Notes: generated from the sequence alone by a model not told the origin. A stretch of 64,000 bases of DNA from Kineococcus aurantiacus (GCF_013409345.1 NZ_JACCBB010000001.1:3844001-3908000), one strand, 5' to 3'. Counted from the first letter of the stretch, positions 10,260-18,029 are shown. Numbers and translations are program-made.

Positions 10260-11284
10260 CCCGCCGGACCCCCTTCGCCCGGGCCCGCTCCGCCCGGGTC
10301 ACGACCCGGTCCCTGGCGCTGGCCCTGACCGGGACCGTCCTGCTCGCCGGGTGCGCCCGGCTGCCCACCACCACGGCCCCGGCCCCCACCGACCGGCAGC
10401 CGCTGGCCGTCGAGCCGGTCCAGGCCACCCGCGTCGTGGCCGCCGCCACCGCCGTCCTGCAGGCCGGCGCCGACCCGGCCACCGCGGACCCCGCCGCCCT
10501 GGCCGCCCGTGTCAGCGGACCCGAGCTGGCCCTGCGCACCGCCGCGCACGCGGTCGCCGCCGCCGGGGCGCAGGCGCCGACCACCAACGGCGCCGACGAC
10601 TTCACGCCGCTGACCTCGATCCTGCCCCGCACGCGGGACTTCCCGCGCTGGTTCGCGACCGTCACCGCCCCCGGCGCCGACCGCTCGCCCTCGCTCGTGG
10701 TCCTCCGCTCGGCCTCGGCCCGCGAGCCCTACACCGCGTGGGCCACGCCCTCGCTGCTGCCGGGGGCCTCCCTGCCCACGCTCGCCGCACCCGCCGACGG
10801 CGTCGCCGTCGTCGCCGACGACGAGGGCACCAACCTGCCCCTGAGCCCCCGCGCCGTCGCCGAGCACTACGCCGACGTGCTGACCGCCGGCGACGACAGC
10901 CCCCACGCCGGCGAGTTCGGCCCCGACGGCTACCGCGACGGCGTCCGGTCCGCCGTGGCCGCCGACACCGCCGCCGTCCAGGGCGCCGGCGGCACCTTCA
11001 CCCAGGAGCGCTCGGTGCTGCCCGACGGCGTCCTGGCCGTGCGCACCCGCGAGGGCGGCGCGCTCGTCGTCGCCGGGTACACCTGGACCACGACGCTGAC
11101 CATCCCGCCGGGCGCGACCAGCGGCACCCTCGAACCGGCCTTCGCGGCGCTCGCGGGCCGGGCGCAGGGCCGCACGACCGCCGTGGAGCGCCAGAGCGTC
11201 GTCGTCTTCGCCGTCCCGCCGGGGCAGGGAACGGTGCAGGCCGTCGCCGTCGAGAGCGGCCTGGTGCGCGTCACGGCGAGCTGA
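10256..11284 (+). CDS. Secreted lipoprotein of unknown function
   Basis: 342 residues from the GTG at 10256, overlapping the preceding stop by 4 nt. It has a lipoprotein signal peptide: basic N-terminus, hydrophobic LALALTGTVLLAGC and a lipobox Cys at residue 33. The mature part begins with a Pro/Thr-rich linker and then a domain containing FTPLTSILPRTRDFPRWFAT and LSPRAVAEHYADVLTAGDD, which looks like a two-lobed extracellular domain found in actinobacterial lipoproteins. No catalytic motif is visible. The tight coupling to the membrane protein suggests a shared envelope role. Confidence 0.75.
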   Translation: MTRRTPFARARSARVTTRSLALALTGTVLLAGCARLPTTTAPAPTDRQPLAVEPVQATRVVAAATAVLQAGADPATADPAALAARVSGPELALRTAAHAVAAAGAQAPTTNGADDFTPLTSILPRTRDFPRWFATVTAPGADRSPSLVVLRSASAREPYTAWATPSLLPGASLPTLAAPADGVAVVADDEGTNLPLSPRAVAEHYADVLTAGDDSPHAGEFGPDGYRDGVRSAVAADTAAVQGAGGTFTQERSVLPDGVLAVRTREGGALVVAGYTWTTTLTIPPGATSGTLEPAFAALAGRAQGRTTAVERQSVVVFAVPPGQGTVQAVAVESGLVRVTAS

Positions 11285-11308
11285 CGGGCTCGTGAGAGGG
11301 TGTCCGCC

Positions 11309-12271
11309 ATGACTTCCCAGCCCACTCCTCCCGGCGGCAAGCTCAACCTGCGCGGAGCGGTGGACCTCGGGGCGCTCGCGGCGCGCAACACCCGCCGCGA
11401 GGAGGTCGCCCGCCGCGCGGCGGCCGACCCCGACGCCGCGGCCCCGTCGTCGCCGTTCGTCGTCGACGTCACCGAGGAGACCTTCGCCGAGCTGGTCCAG
11501 GGGTCGGTGCAGGTCCCGCTCGTCCTGGACCTGTGGGCCGAGGGCTACGACCAGGGCGCCGAGGCCCTGCAGGTGCTGGCCGAGGAGTACGCGGGCGCGT
11601 TCCTGCTCGGGCGCGTCGACGCGCAGGCCGAGCCGGGCCTGGCCCAGTCGCTCGTGCAGTCCCTGCAGGCCCGCGCGATCCCGCTGGTGGCGGCCATCGT
11701 CAAGGGCCAGCCGATCCCGCTGTTCACCGGTTCCTACCCCACCGCCGAGGAGATCCGCCCGGTGCTGGAGGAGGTCCTGCGGGTGGCCGAGGCCAACGGC
11801 GTCACGGGCCGGGTCGAGGCCGCGGTGAGCGCCGCCGAGGAGCCCGCCGCCCCGGCCCTGCCGCCGCTGCACGCCGAGGCGCTGGCCGCGGTCGAGGCCG
11901 GCGACTTCGACGGGGCCGCCGCGGCCTGGGGCAGGGCCCTGGCCCAGGACCCCCGCGACAGCGCCGCCACCGAGGGCCTGGCCCGGGTCGCGGTCCTGCG
12001 GCGGGTGGCCGGTGTCGACCTGCAGCAGGCGCGCGCCGCGGCGGCCGCGGCCCCCGACGACGTGGCCGCCCAGATCGTCGTGGCCGACCTCGACCTCGTC
12101 GGCGGGCACGTCGAGGACGCCTTCAACCGGCTGCTGCAGATCGTGCAGCGCACCGCCGGGGAGGACCGCGACGCCGCCCGCACCCACCTGCTGGACCAGT
12201 TCGCCGTCGTCGGCGCCACCGACCCGCGCGTGGTCAAGGCCCGCCAGGCGCTCACCCGCGCCCTGTTCTGA
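11309..12271 (+). CDS. Thioredoxin-fold/TPR protein (YbbN/CnoX-like), no CXXC
   Basis: 320 residues from the ATG at 11309, which has GAGAGGG 5' of it; a GTG 9 nt upstream is the alternative. After a short tail (KLNLRGAVDLGALAARN) comes a thioredoxin-fold domain at about residues 45-155, containing VPLVLDLWAEGYDQGAEALQ where a normal thioredoxin would have W-C-x-x-C. Both cysteines are missing, so it cannot act as a disulfide oxidoreductase. The C-terminal part (about 185-320) has TPR-like helices (ALAAVEAGDFDGAAAAWGRA). This arrangement matches tetratricopeptide co-chaperedoxins that hand clients to chaperones. Confidence 0.82.
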   Translation: MTSQPTPPGGKLNLRGAVDLGALAARNTRREEVARRAAADPDAAAPSSPFVVDVTEETFAELVQGSVQVPLVLDLWAEGYDQGAEALQVLAEEYAGAFLLGRVDAQAEPGLAQSLVQSLQARAIPLVAAIVKGQPIPLFTGSYPTAEEIRPVLEEVLRVAEANGVTGRVEAAVSAAEEPAAPALPPLHAEALAAVEAGDFDGAAAAWGRALAQDPRDSAATEGLARVAVLRRVAGVDLQQARAAAAAAPDDVAAQIVVADLDLVGGHVEDAFNRLLQIVQRTAGEDRDAARTHLLDQFAVVGATDPRVVKARQALTRALF

Positions 12272-12286
12272 GGCCGGGCCGGCTCC

Positions 12287-13918
12287 TCAGGCCCCGGCTC
12301 CCCAGGCCCCCAGCTCCAGCACGTCGCCGCGGAAGGTCCGCCGGAAGCGGCGGTCGTGGCTGACGACGACGACCGCGCCGGCGAAGGCGTCGATAGCGGC
12401 CTCCAGCTCCTCGACCAGCTGCGGGGCCAGGTGGTTCGTCGGCTCGTCCAGCAGCAGGACGTCGTGCCGGTCGGCCAGCAGGCGGGCCAGGTCCAGCCGC
12501 CGCCGGCCGCCCGTGGACAGCTTGCCGACGGCCACCCCGAGGCGTTCGCGGTCGAACAGCCCCGTGCGCAGGAGCGTCCGGGCGTGCTCCTCGGCGCTCC
12601 CGGCGCGCCCGGACGCGAAGGTGGCCAGCACCGTCCGCCCGCCGTGGTCGGTCGCCGGGTCCTGGCGCAGCAGCCCGACGCGTCCGCGGCGGCGGACCGT
12701 CCCGGTGCCCGGGGCCAGCGTCCCGGCGAGGACCTCCAGCAGCGTCGACTTGCCCGCGCCGTTCGGGCCCGTCACGAGCAGCCGGTCGGTGGGGCCGAGG
12801 TGGACGTCGACCGGGGCCAGCCGGCCGGTGACGCCGACGCCCTCGGCGCGCAGCCCGCCGCGCCGCCCCGACGCCCCGGGCGGAGCGGTGAAACGCAACG
12901 GCTCCGGCGGCCGGGGGACCTCGGCCTCCTGCAGCCGCCGCAGCTTCTCGGCGTTGGCCCGCACGCGCGCCGCGATCGACTCCTGGACCCGCTCGCCCCT
13001 GTAGTCGTGCTGCATCTTGTCGTTGTCCTTGCGGGCTCGGGCGTGGTTGACGTCGCGCGCCTGCACGTCGCCCGTCGTGCGCAGCCGCTCGACCTCGGCC
13101 TCCCACCCGGCGCGGGCCTGCTCCCAGCGGCGGCGCTCGGCGGCCTTGGCCAGCAGGTAGTCCGCGTAGGGGCCGGGGTAGCGGGCGACCCCGTGCTCGT
13201 GGTGCGGGTCGACCTCGACGAGCTCGCGGGCGACGGCGTCGAGGAAGTCCCGGTCGTGCGAGACGACGACGGTCGTCCCGGTGCGCGAGCGCAGGTGGTC
13301 CTCCAGCCACCGCACGGCGGCGGCGTCGAGGTGGTTGGTGGGTTCGTCGAGCAGCAGCACCTCGGGCCCGGCGGCCAGCAGCGCGGCCAGGTGCAGCCGG
13401 GACCGCTGCCCGCCCGACAGCGTCCCGACCTCGCGGTCGCGGTCGAGCCGGGGGAGCCCCAGACCGGCGAGGGACTGCTCCAGGCGGGTGTCGGCCTCGT
13501 ACCCGCCGCGCAGCTCGAAGGCGGTCTGCAGGTCCCCGTACTCGGCGAGCACGGACGCGGCGTCCGGGCCGGTCATGAGCGCTTCGAGGTCCCGCATCCG
13601 GGTCCGCAGCGCCGTGAGGTCGGCGAGGGCGGCGTCCAGGACGGCGCCCACGGCGGTGCGCGAGGGGGCGCCGGCGTCCTGCGGCAGGTGGCCGAGGCCG
13701 CCGTCGGCGGTGGCCACGACGCGCCCGGCGTCGACGGGTTCGACACCGGCGAGGACGCGCAGCAGCGTCGACTTGCCGCAGCCGTTCTCGCCGACGACGC
13801 CGGTCACGACGCCCGGGGTGAGGGTGAGGGTGAGGCCCTCCAGGACCGACACGTGGTCGTAGCCCTTGGAGACGCCCCGCAGGGAGAGGGAGGTGGTGGT
13901 CCTGGCCGTGGTGGGCAC
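12287..13918 (-). CDS. ABC-F family ATPase (translation factor or ribosome-protection type)
   Basis: 543 residues with two ATPase domains and no membrane segments. Domain 1 has GENGCGKST, LSGGQRSRL and LLLDEPTNHL; domain 2 has GPNGAGKST, the altered signature LSTGGRRRL and LLLDEPTNHL. The linker between them is helical and basic (ARARKDNDKMQHDY), as in ABC-F proteins that enter the ribosomal E site. Some members confer resistance to macrolides, lincosamides or pleuromutilins; others are housekeeping. The GTG at 13918 follows GAAGGAA. The upstream 190 nt look like a regulated leader (a possible WhiB7-type promoter and a three-codon ORF), which favours the antibiotic-responsive type. Confidence 0.9.
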   Translation of the reverse strand: MPTTARTTTSLSLRGVSKGYDHVSVLEGLTLTLTPGVVTGVVGENGCGKSTLLRVLAGVEPVDAGRVVATADGGLGHLPQDAGAPSRTAVGAVLDAALADLTALRTRMRDLEALMTGPDAASVLAEYGDLQTAFELRGGYEADTRLEQSLAGLGLPRLDRDREVGTLSGGQRSRLHLAALLAAGPEVLLLDEPTNHLDAAAVRWLEDHLRSRTGTTVVVSHDRDFLDAVARELVEVDPHHEHGVARYPGPYADYLLAKAAERRRWEQARAGWEAEVERLRTTGDVQARDVNHARARKDNDKMQHDYRGERVQESIAARVRANAEKLRRLQEAEVPRPPEPLRFTAPPGASGRRGGLRAEGVGVTGRLAPVDVHLGPTDRLLVTGPNGAGKSTLLEVLAGTLAPGTGTVRRRGRVGLLRQDPATDHGGRTVLATFASGRAGSAEEHARTLLRTGLFDRERLGVAVGKLSTGGRRRLDLARLLADRHDVLLLDEPTNHLAPQLVEELEAAIDAFAGAVVVVSHDRRFRRTFRGDVLELGAWGAGA

Positions 13919-13948
13919 GTGGGTTCCTTCGCGTGACGTACGCCGAGC

Positions 13949-13977
13949 GGACCCGGGCTCGGGACGAGCGGGGGTCC
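13949..13977 (-). promoter_or_regulatory. Possible hairpin between leader ORF and ABC-F start
   Basis: GGACCC (13949-13954) and GGGTCC (13972-13977) can pair around a GC-rich loop, 31-59 nt upstream of the ABC-F start codon and downstream of the three-codon leader ORF. It could form part of an attenuator. The stem is short, and in such GC-rich DNA chance hairpins are common. Confidence 0.3.
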
Positions 13978-13993
13978 AGGGGTTCGGGGCACG

Positions 13994-14005
13994 TCAGCTG
14001 AGCAC
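13994..14005 (-). CDS. Putative three-codon leader ORF (M-L-S) upstream of the ABC-F gene
   Basis: On the minus strand a perfect GAGGAG (14014-14019) is followed by an 8-nt spacer and GTG-CTC-AGC-TGA. The mini-ORF lies about 75 nt upstream of the ABC-F start. Very short upstream ORFs that stall drug-bound ribosomes control several antibiotic-resistance ABC-F and whiB7 genes, which is why this is recorded. There is no protein-level evidence. Confidence 0.35.
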   Translation of the reverse strand: MLS

Positions 14006-14040
14006 CGCAGCGGCTCCTCGGTCGGGGACGGGACCCCCCG

Positions 14041-14078
14041 AGCGTGCGTCCGCCCGCTGCGGACCCGCAACCCCTTTT
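14041..14078 (-). promoter_or_regulatory. Candidate ABC-F promoter with A-tract and GGTTG -35 (WhiB7/WblC-like)
   Basis: On the minus strand AAAA (14075-14078) precedes GGGGTTGCGG, with TTGCGG as -35 (14065-14070), an 18-nt spacer and CACGCT as -10 (14041-14046). An AT-rich triplet or A-tract just upstream of the -35 is what I recall for promoters activated by the actinobacterial antibiotic-response regulator WhiB7/WblC. The predicted start leaves an approximately 115-nt leader containing the three-codon ORF. Confidence 0.4.
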
Positions 14079-14093
14079 CGCGGGGCCGGGTCC

Positions 14094-14099
14094 TAGAGT
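14094..14099 (+). promoter_or_regulatory. Probable -10 element of the serine hydrolase/lyase operon
   Basis: TAGAGT is followed by 7 nt and the GTG at 14107, with no ribosome site, so the operon's first gene is probably read from a leaderless message. It would drive both the serine hydrolase and the coupled lyase-like gene. Confidence 0.5.
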
Positions 14100-14106
14100 C
14101 GCTGGC

Positions 14107-15486
14107 GTGAGCACCGAGGCCACCACCGCAGAAGTCCCCCTGCACCGCAGCGCGCCGTCCTCCCGGGGCGTCGACGCGCGCGGCATCGCGTCCTTCGTGG
14201 ACGCCCTGGAGAACATCCCCGGGGTCGAACCCCACAGCCTGGTCGTCGTGCGCCACGGCGACGTCGTGGCCGAGGGCTGGTGGGCGCCGTTCCGGCCCGA
14301 CCGGCCGCACCTGCTGTACTCGCTGTCGAAGAGCTTCACCTCCACGGCGCTGGGGTTCGCCGTCGCCGAGGGTCTGGTGGACCTCGACGCGACGGTCCTG
14401 TCGTACTTCCCCGAGTTCGACGCCGAGGTCACCGACGACCGGTCGCGCCGCATCCTCGTCCGGCACGTCGCGAACATGGCCAGCGGGCACCGCGAGGAGA
14501 CCCTGGACCGGGCCGCGCAGGACCCCGACGGGGACCTCGTGAGGGGTTTCCTGAAGATCCGCCCGGACGCCGAACCCGGGACCCTGTTCTGCTACAACCA
14601 GCCGTGCACGTTCGCGGTGTCGGCGATCGTGCAGCGCGCGTCGGGGCAGGGGCTCCTGGAGTTCCTGCGGCCGCGGCTGCTCGAACCCCTCGGGGTCGAC
14701 CCGTCGACCCTGGGCTGGCTGCGCGACGGGCAGGGGCGCGAACTGGGCTGGTCGGGTTTCCACGCCCCCACCGAGCTCATCGCCAAGCTCGGGAAGCTGT
14801 ACGTGCAGAACGGTTCCTGGGAGGGGCGGCAGCTCCTGCCCGGGAGCTGGGTGTCCGAGGCGACCCGGTCGCACATCGACAACGCCAGTTTCAACGACAA
14901 CCCGGACTGGCAGCAGGGCTACGGTTTCCAGTTCTGGGTCGCGCGGCACGGTTACCGCGGGGACGGCGCGTACGGGCAGTTCTGCGTCGTGCTGCCCGAG
15001 CAGGACACCGTCGTGGCCATCACCTCCCAGAGCCCGGACATGCAGGCCGTGCTGGACGCGGCCTGGGAGCACCTGCTGCCGGCGCTGGGGGCGCAGCTGC
15101 CCGAGGACGCGGCCGCGCACGACGAGGCCCTGGCCCGCAGGTTGTCGGCGCTGGCGCTGCCCCCGGTGGACGGTCCCGCCGTGGCCGACGGGGAGTTCAC
15201 CGCGGCCCCCGGCAGCGAACCGGCCTCGCTGACCCGGGTGGTGCTCTCGGGCGGGGAACTGGCGCTGCACGACTCCGGTGAGGTCCTCACCGCGCGCGTC
15301 GGCCACGGCGCCTGGGAGGACTCCGGGCCGCTGTCGGTCTCCGGTGGCGGTTCCCGCGTCGACGTCCGGTTCGCCGAGACCCCGCACCTGCTGCACCTGG
15401 AACTGGACGGGGAGCGGTTCCGGGCCCGGTGGGAGACCTCCCCGCTGCACGGGCCGGCCCTGTCGGTCCTGCGCCGGCCCGCGTGA
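14107..15486 (+). CDS. Beta-lactamase-fold serine hydrolase (class C/esterase-like)
   Basis: 459 residues from the GTG at 14107. It has the serine beta-lactamase/penicillin-binding fold: the S-x-x-K nucleophile in LLYSLSKSFTSTALGF (about residues 72-75) and the FCYNQPCTFAVS segment at the place of the usual Y-x-N. A C-terminal beta domain follows (about 360-459). There is no signal peptide, so it is probably cytoplasmic, which argues for an esterase, amidase or peptidase rather than drug resistance. Its stop overlaps the start of the lyase-like gene (GTGA), suggesting it prepares or releases a substrate for the same pathway. Confidence 0.8.
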   Translation: MSTEATTAEVPLHRSAPSSRGVDARGIASFVDALENIPGVEPHSLVVVRHGDVVAEGWWAPFRPDRPHLLYSLSKSFTSTALGFAVAEGLVDLDATVLSYFPEFDAEVTDDRSRRILVRHVANMASGHREETLDRAAQDPDGDLVRGFLKIRPDAEPGTLFCYNQPCTFAVSAIVQRASGQGLLEFLRPRLLEPLGVDPSTLGWLRDGQGRELGWSGFHAPTELIAKLGKLYVQNGSWEGRQLLPGSWVSEATRSHIDNASFNDNPDWQQGYGFQFWVARHGYRGDGAYGQFCVVLPEQDTVVAITSQSPDMQAVLDAAWEHLLPALGAQLPEDAAAHDEALARRLSALALPPVDGPAVADGEFTAAPGSEPASLTRVVLSGGELALHDSGEVLTARVGHGAWEDSGPLSVSGGGSRVDVRFAETPHLLHLELDGERFRARWETSPLHGPALSVLRRPA

Positions 15487-16892
15487 TCGTCCACCGGGGC
15501 GCCGACCTCGACCGGGCCGCGGTCCTGGAGGTCGCGGCCGGTGCCCCGGTGGGACTGGCTCCCGCGCTGCTGGCGGCCGTCCGCGACCGCCGGTCGGCGG
15601 TGCTGGCCGCCCTGGAGGAGGGCGGGCCGGTGTACGGCGTGACGACCGGCACGGGCGCGATGGCGGGCGTCGCCCTCGACGCCCGCGCCCGCGCCGCCCA
15701 CCAGGGCAACCTCGTGGTGGGCCGGGCCGTGGGCTCGGCGCCCTGGCTGACGGTGGAGCAGTCGCGCGCGGTCCTCGCCGTGCGGCTGCGCACGTTCCTG
15801 CACCCCGAGGCGGGGGTGTCGGCGGAGCTGTGCGCCCGGCTGGCGTCCCTGCTGGACGAGCGCGTCCACCCCTGCGTGCCGCGGCGCGGCAACGGGGCGG
15901 CGGGGGAGATCATCCCGCTGGCTCACGTCGGGGCGGTCCTGCTGGGCGCCGGCGCCACCCTCGACGGCCGCCGCGCCGGCCCGTTCGCGTTCGGGGCCAA
16001 GGAGGGCATCGCGGTCCTGGAGGGGGTCCCGGTCGCGACCGCCCTGGCGACCGTCGCCGTGCGCGACGCCGCGCGGCTGCTGGACCGCTGCGAGGTGGTG
16101 CTCGCGGCGAGCGCGGAGGTGCTGCGCGCCAGCCCCGACCCGTTCGTCCCCGGGCTCGCGCGCGGCGACGACGACCTGGGCGCCGTCCACGACCGGCTGC
16201 GGGAGCTGCGCCCGGCCCCCGCGGTGCACGGGTTGCAGGCCCCGGTCTCGGTGCGGGTGGCCCCGGTCGCGCTGGCCGTGGCCCGCCGCCGGGTGCGGGC
16301 CCTGGCCGCGGCCGCCGACCGGGCGCTGGAGGGGGTCACCGACTCCCCGGCGTTCCTGGGCGGGGGGTTCACCGGGACGGCGGGGTTCGCCGGCACCGAG
16401 CTGGCCGCGGACTCCGACGCGCTGGCCGCCGCGCTGCTGCACGTGGCCGACACGTCCGTGGCCCGCACCCACCGGGCCCTGGACCCGCGCTGCACGGGGC
16501 TGCCCGCGCAGCTGTCGCCCGAACCCGGCGCGCAGGCCGGTCTGGTGGCGGTGCACAAGCGGGCCGTCGGGGTGGCCCACCGGTTGCGGCGCTTCGCCGT
16601 CCCGGCGCTGCCGGGGGCGGTGGAGACGTCCCTGGGCCAGGAGGACGTGCAGAGCTTCGGGCTGGAGGCGGCCGAGTGCCTGGCGGAGGTGACGGACGGG
16701 CTGCGCGAGGTGCTGGCCGTGGAGCTCCTCGCGGTCCACCGGGCGCGGTTGCTGCGCGGGGGCCCGGGCGGTGTGGGTGGGGAGGCCGCCGAGCTCCTCG
16801 ACGCGGTGGCCGCGGCGCTGGGCGACGACGTGGCCGACCGTCCCTACGGCCGGGACGTGGAGGTGCTCACCGACCTGCTCGCGCGGCCCTGA
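15483..16892 (+). CDS. Aromatic ammonia-lyase-fold protein with Ala-Ala-Gly in place of the MIO triad
   Basis: 469 residues from the GTG at 15483 (4-nt overlap with the hydrolase). Family landmarks of histidine ammonia-lyase are present: YGVTTGTGAM with Tyr51, AKEGIAVLEG, QAPVSVRVAPVALA, VTDSPAFLGG and GQEDVQSFGLEAAE. The segment that should autocyclise to the MIO electrophile, Ala-Ser-Gly in canonical enzymes, reads NGAAGEIIPLAH, giving Ala139-Ala140-Gly141. Without a Ser/Cys in the middle, MIO should not form. The protein is therefore either inactive as an ammonia-lyase or eliminates a better leaving group (for example trimethylamine, as reported for ergothionase). The last 26 nt overlap the LacI gene on the other strand. 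Confidence 0.85.
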   Translation: MIVHRGADLDRAAVLEVAAGAPVGLAPALLAAVRDRRSAVLAALEEGGPVYGVTTGTGAMAGVALDARARAAHQGNLVVGRAVGSAPWLTVEQSRAVLAVRLRTFLHPEAGVSAELCARLASLLDERVHPCVPRRGNGAAGEIIPLAHVGAVLLGAGATLDGRRAGPFAFGAKEGIAVLEGVPVATALATVAVRDAARLLDRCEVVLAASAEVLRASPDPFVPGLARGDDDLGAVHDRLRELRPAPAVHGLQAPVSVRVAPVALAVARRRVRALAAAADRALEGVTDSPAFLGGGFTGTAGFAGTELAADSDALAAALLHVADTSVARTHRALDPRCTGLPAQLSPEPGAQAGLVAVHKRAVGVAHRLRRFAVPALPGAVETSLGQEDVQSFGLEAAECLAEVTDGLREVLAVELLAVHRARLLRGGPGGVGGEAAELLDAVAAALGDDVADRPYGRDVEVLTDLLARP

Positions 16893-17910
16893 GGGGCGCG
16901 CCCGTGGAGCCCCGCACGACGAGGTGGGGGCGGAAGACGACGGGCTCGGGGGCCGGGTCGGGGGCCGGGCCGGTGCCCCGGCCGGTGCTCTCGAGGGCCA
17001 GGAACTGCTGGACGGCCGCGGCGACGATGGCGTCCTCGTCCCAGGAGACCGTCGTGAGGGCGGGGGCCACGAGCGCGGCGAGCTGGTGGTCGTCGAAACC
17101 GACGACGGACACGTCGTCGGGCACGCGCAGGCCGAGGTCCGCGGCGGCGCGGTAGACGCCGAAGGCGAGGGAGTCGGACAGGCAGAACACGGCGGTGGGC
17201 CGGTCGGTGGCGGTGAGGACCCCGGCGGCGGCCTCGGCGGCGGCCACGGGGGAGGCGGGGGACGGGACGACCAGCAGGTCGATCCCGCGCGGTGCGGCCA
17301 GTTCCACCGCGAGCCGTTCGGCCGGGCGCCCGGGCGTGGTGGGCAGCGACGGGGTGAGCAGGGCCACGCGCCGGTGCCCCAGGCCGCGCAGGTGGTCCAG
17401 GACCTGGCCGATGCCGAACCGGTTGTCGAACAGGACGGCGCCGCTGCCGGGGCGGGCGGTGAGGGCGTCGCCGAGGGAGACGACGGCCGTGGCGGGGTCG
17501 AGCAGCCGCCAGTACTCCGCGGAGGGGTCGACGGGGGAGACGAGGGCGCCGTCGACGCGCTGGGCGGCGAACCGCTCCACGACGCGCTGCTCGGTGCGGG
17601 GGTCGGCGTCGGCGTCGGCGATGGTGGCGTCCTTGTCCAGGGTCCGCAGGGCGCGGGTGAGCTGGACGGACAGGTCCTGCTGCCACAGGTCGCGCAGCGA
17701 GCCGCTGATCCCGACGGTGCCGGTGCGGCCGCTGGCCAGGGCGCGGGCGATGGGGTCGACGCGGTAGCCGAGCTCGAGGGCCAGGGCCTGGACGCGCTCG
17801 ATGGTGGCCGCCGAGCCGCGCGTGCCGCGCAGGGCGTACGACGTGGCCGCCAGGGACAGCCCCGCCGCGTCCGCGACGTCCTGCAGCGTCCTGCGCGAGT
17901 CCCTCGGCAC
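16867..17910 (-). CDS. LacI family transcriptional regulator
   Basis: 347 residues from the GTG at 17910. The N-terminal helix-turn-helix and hinge (TLQDVADAAGLSLAATSYAL, then RVQALALELGYRVDPIARAL) are typical of LacI/PurR. The periplasmic-binding-protein-like sensor domain covers about residues 60-330 (TVGISGSLRDLWQQDL, AVFCLSDSLAFGVYRAA, VVGFDDHQLAALVAPALTTV). It most likely represses the divergent amidohydrolase-cupin pair and itself through the two GTGAAGCGCTTCAC operators at 17970-18007. LacI effectors are usually sugars or nucleosides, but small catabolic substrates occur. Confidence 0.92.
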   Translation of the reverse strand: MPRDSRRTLQDVADAAGLSLAATSYALRGTRGSAATIERVQALALELGYRVDPIARALASGRTGTVGISGSLRDLWQQDLSVQLTRALRTLDKDATIADADADPRTEQRVVERFAAQRVDGALVSPVDPSAEYWRLLDPATAVVSLGDALTARPGSGAVLFDNRFGIGQVLDHLRGLGHRRVALLTPSLPTTPGRPAERLAVELAAPRGIDLLVVPSPASPVAAAEAAAGVLTATDRPTAVFCLSDSLAFGVYRAAADLGLRVPDDVSVVGFDDHQLAALVAPALTTVSWDEDAIVAAAVQQFLALESTGRGTGPAPDPAPEPVVFRPHLVVRGSTGAPLRAARAGR

Positions 17911-17916
17911 GGCTGA

Positions 17917-17922
17917 ACAGTA
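17917..17922 (-). promoter_or_regulatory. Probable -10 element of the lacI-family gene
   Basis: On the minus strand TACTGT is followed by 6 nt and the GTG at 17910, without a ribosome site. It lies 47 bp from the nearer operator, so looping or autoregulation is possible. Confidence 0.45.
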
Positions 17923-17955
17923 GCCGCCGGGGTGGTGCGGACCGCCCCGCCCGAC

Positions 17956-17984
17956 TTGACGCGTCGATCGTGAAGCGCTTCACT
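17956..17984 (+). promoter_or_regulatory. Possible promoter of the amidohydrolase-cupin operon, overlapping operator 1
   Basis: TTGACG (17956-17961) is a good -35; a 17-nt spacer leads to TTCACT (17979-17984), a poor -10 that lies within and just past operator 1. A repressor bound there would block RNA polymerase. Confidence 0.3.
17970..17983 (+). promoter_or_regulatory. LacI-family operator 1
   Basis: GTGAAGCGCTTCAC is a perfect 14-bp palindrome with the central CG of LacI/CcpA-type operators. It lies 60 nt upstream of the amidohydrolase start and 60 nt upstream of the lacI-type start on the other strand. Confidence 0.8.
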
Positions 17985-17993
17985 CGAGACTGT

Positions 17994-18007
17994 GTGAAGC
18001 GCTTCAC
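17994..18007 (+). promoter_or_regulatory. LacI-family operator 2
   Basis: An identical second copy of GTGAAGCGCTTCAC, 24 bp centre-to-centre from operator 1. Two exact copies in the divergent intergenic region of a LacI-type gene make regulation by that protein very likely. Confidence 0.8.
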
Positions 18008-18029
18008 GCCGAGACGGGGGAGGGACGCG

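Noticed and set aside
17970-18029. ATG at 17970 as start of the amidohydrolase
   Set aside because: It lies inside operator 1, has no ribosome site and adds a sequence unlike the family; the GTG at 18030 follows GGGGGAGGGA and begins right at the metal-binding DCHQH.
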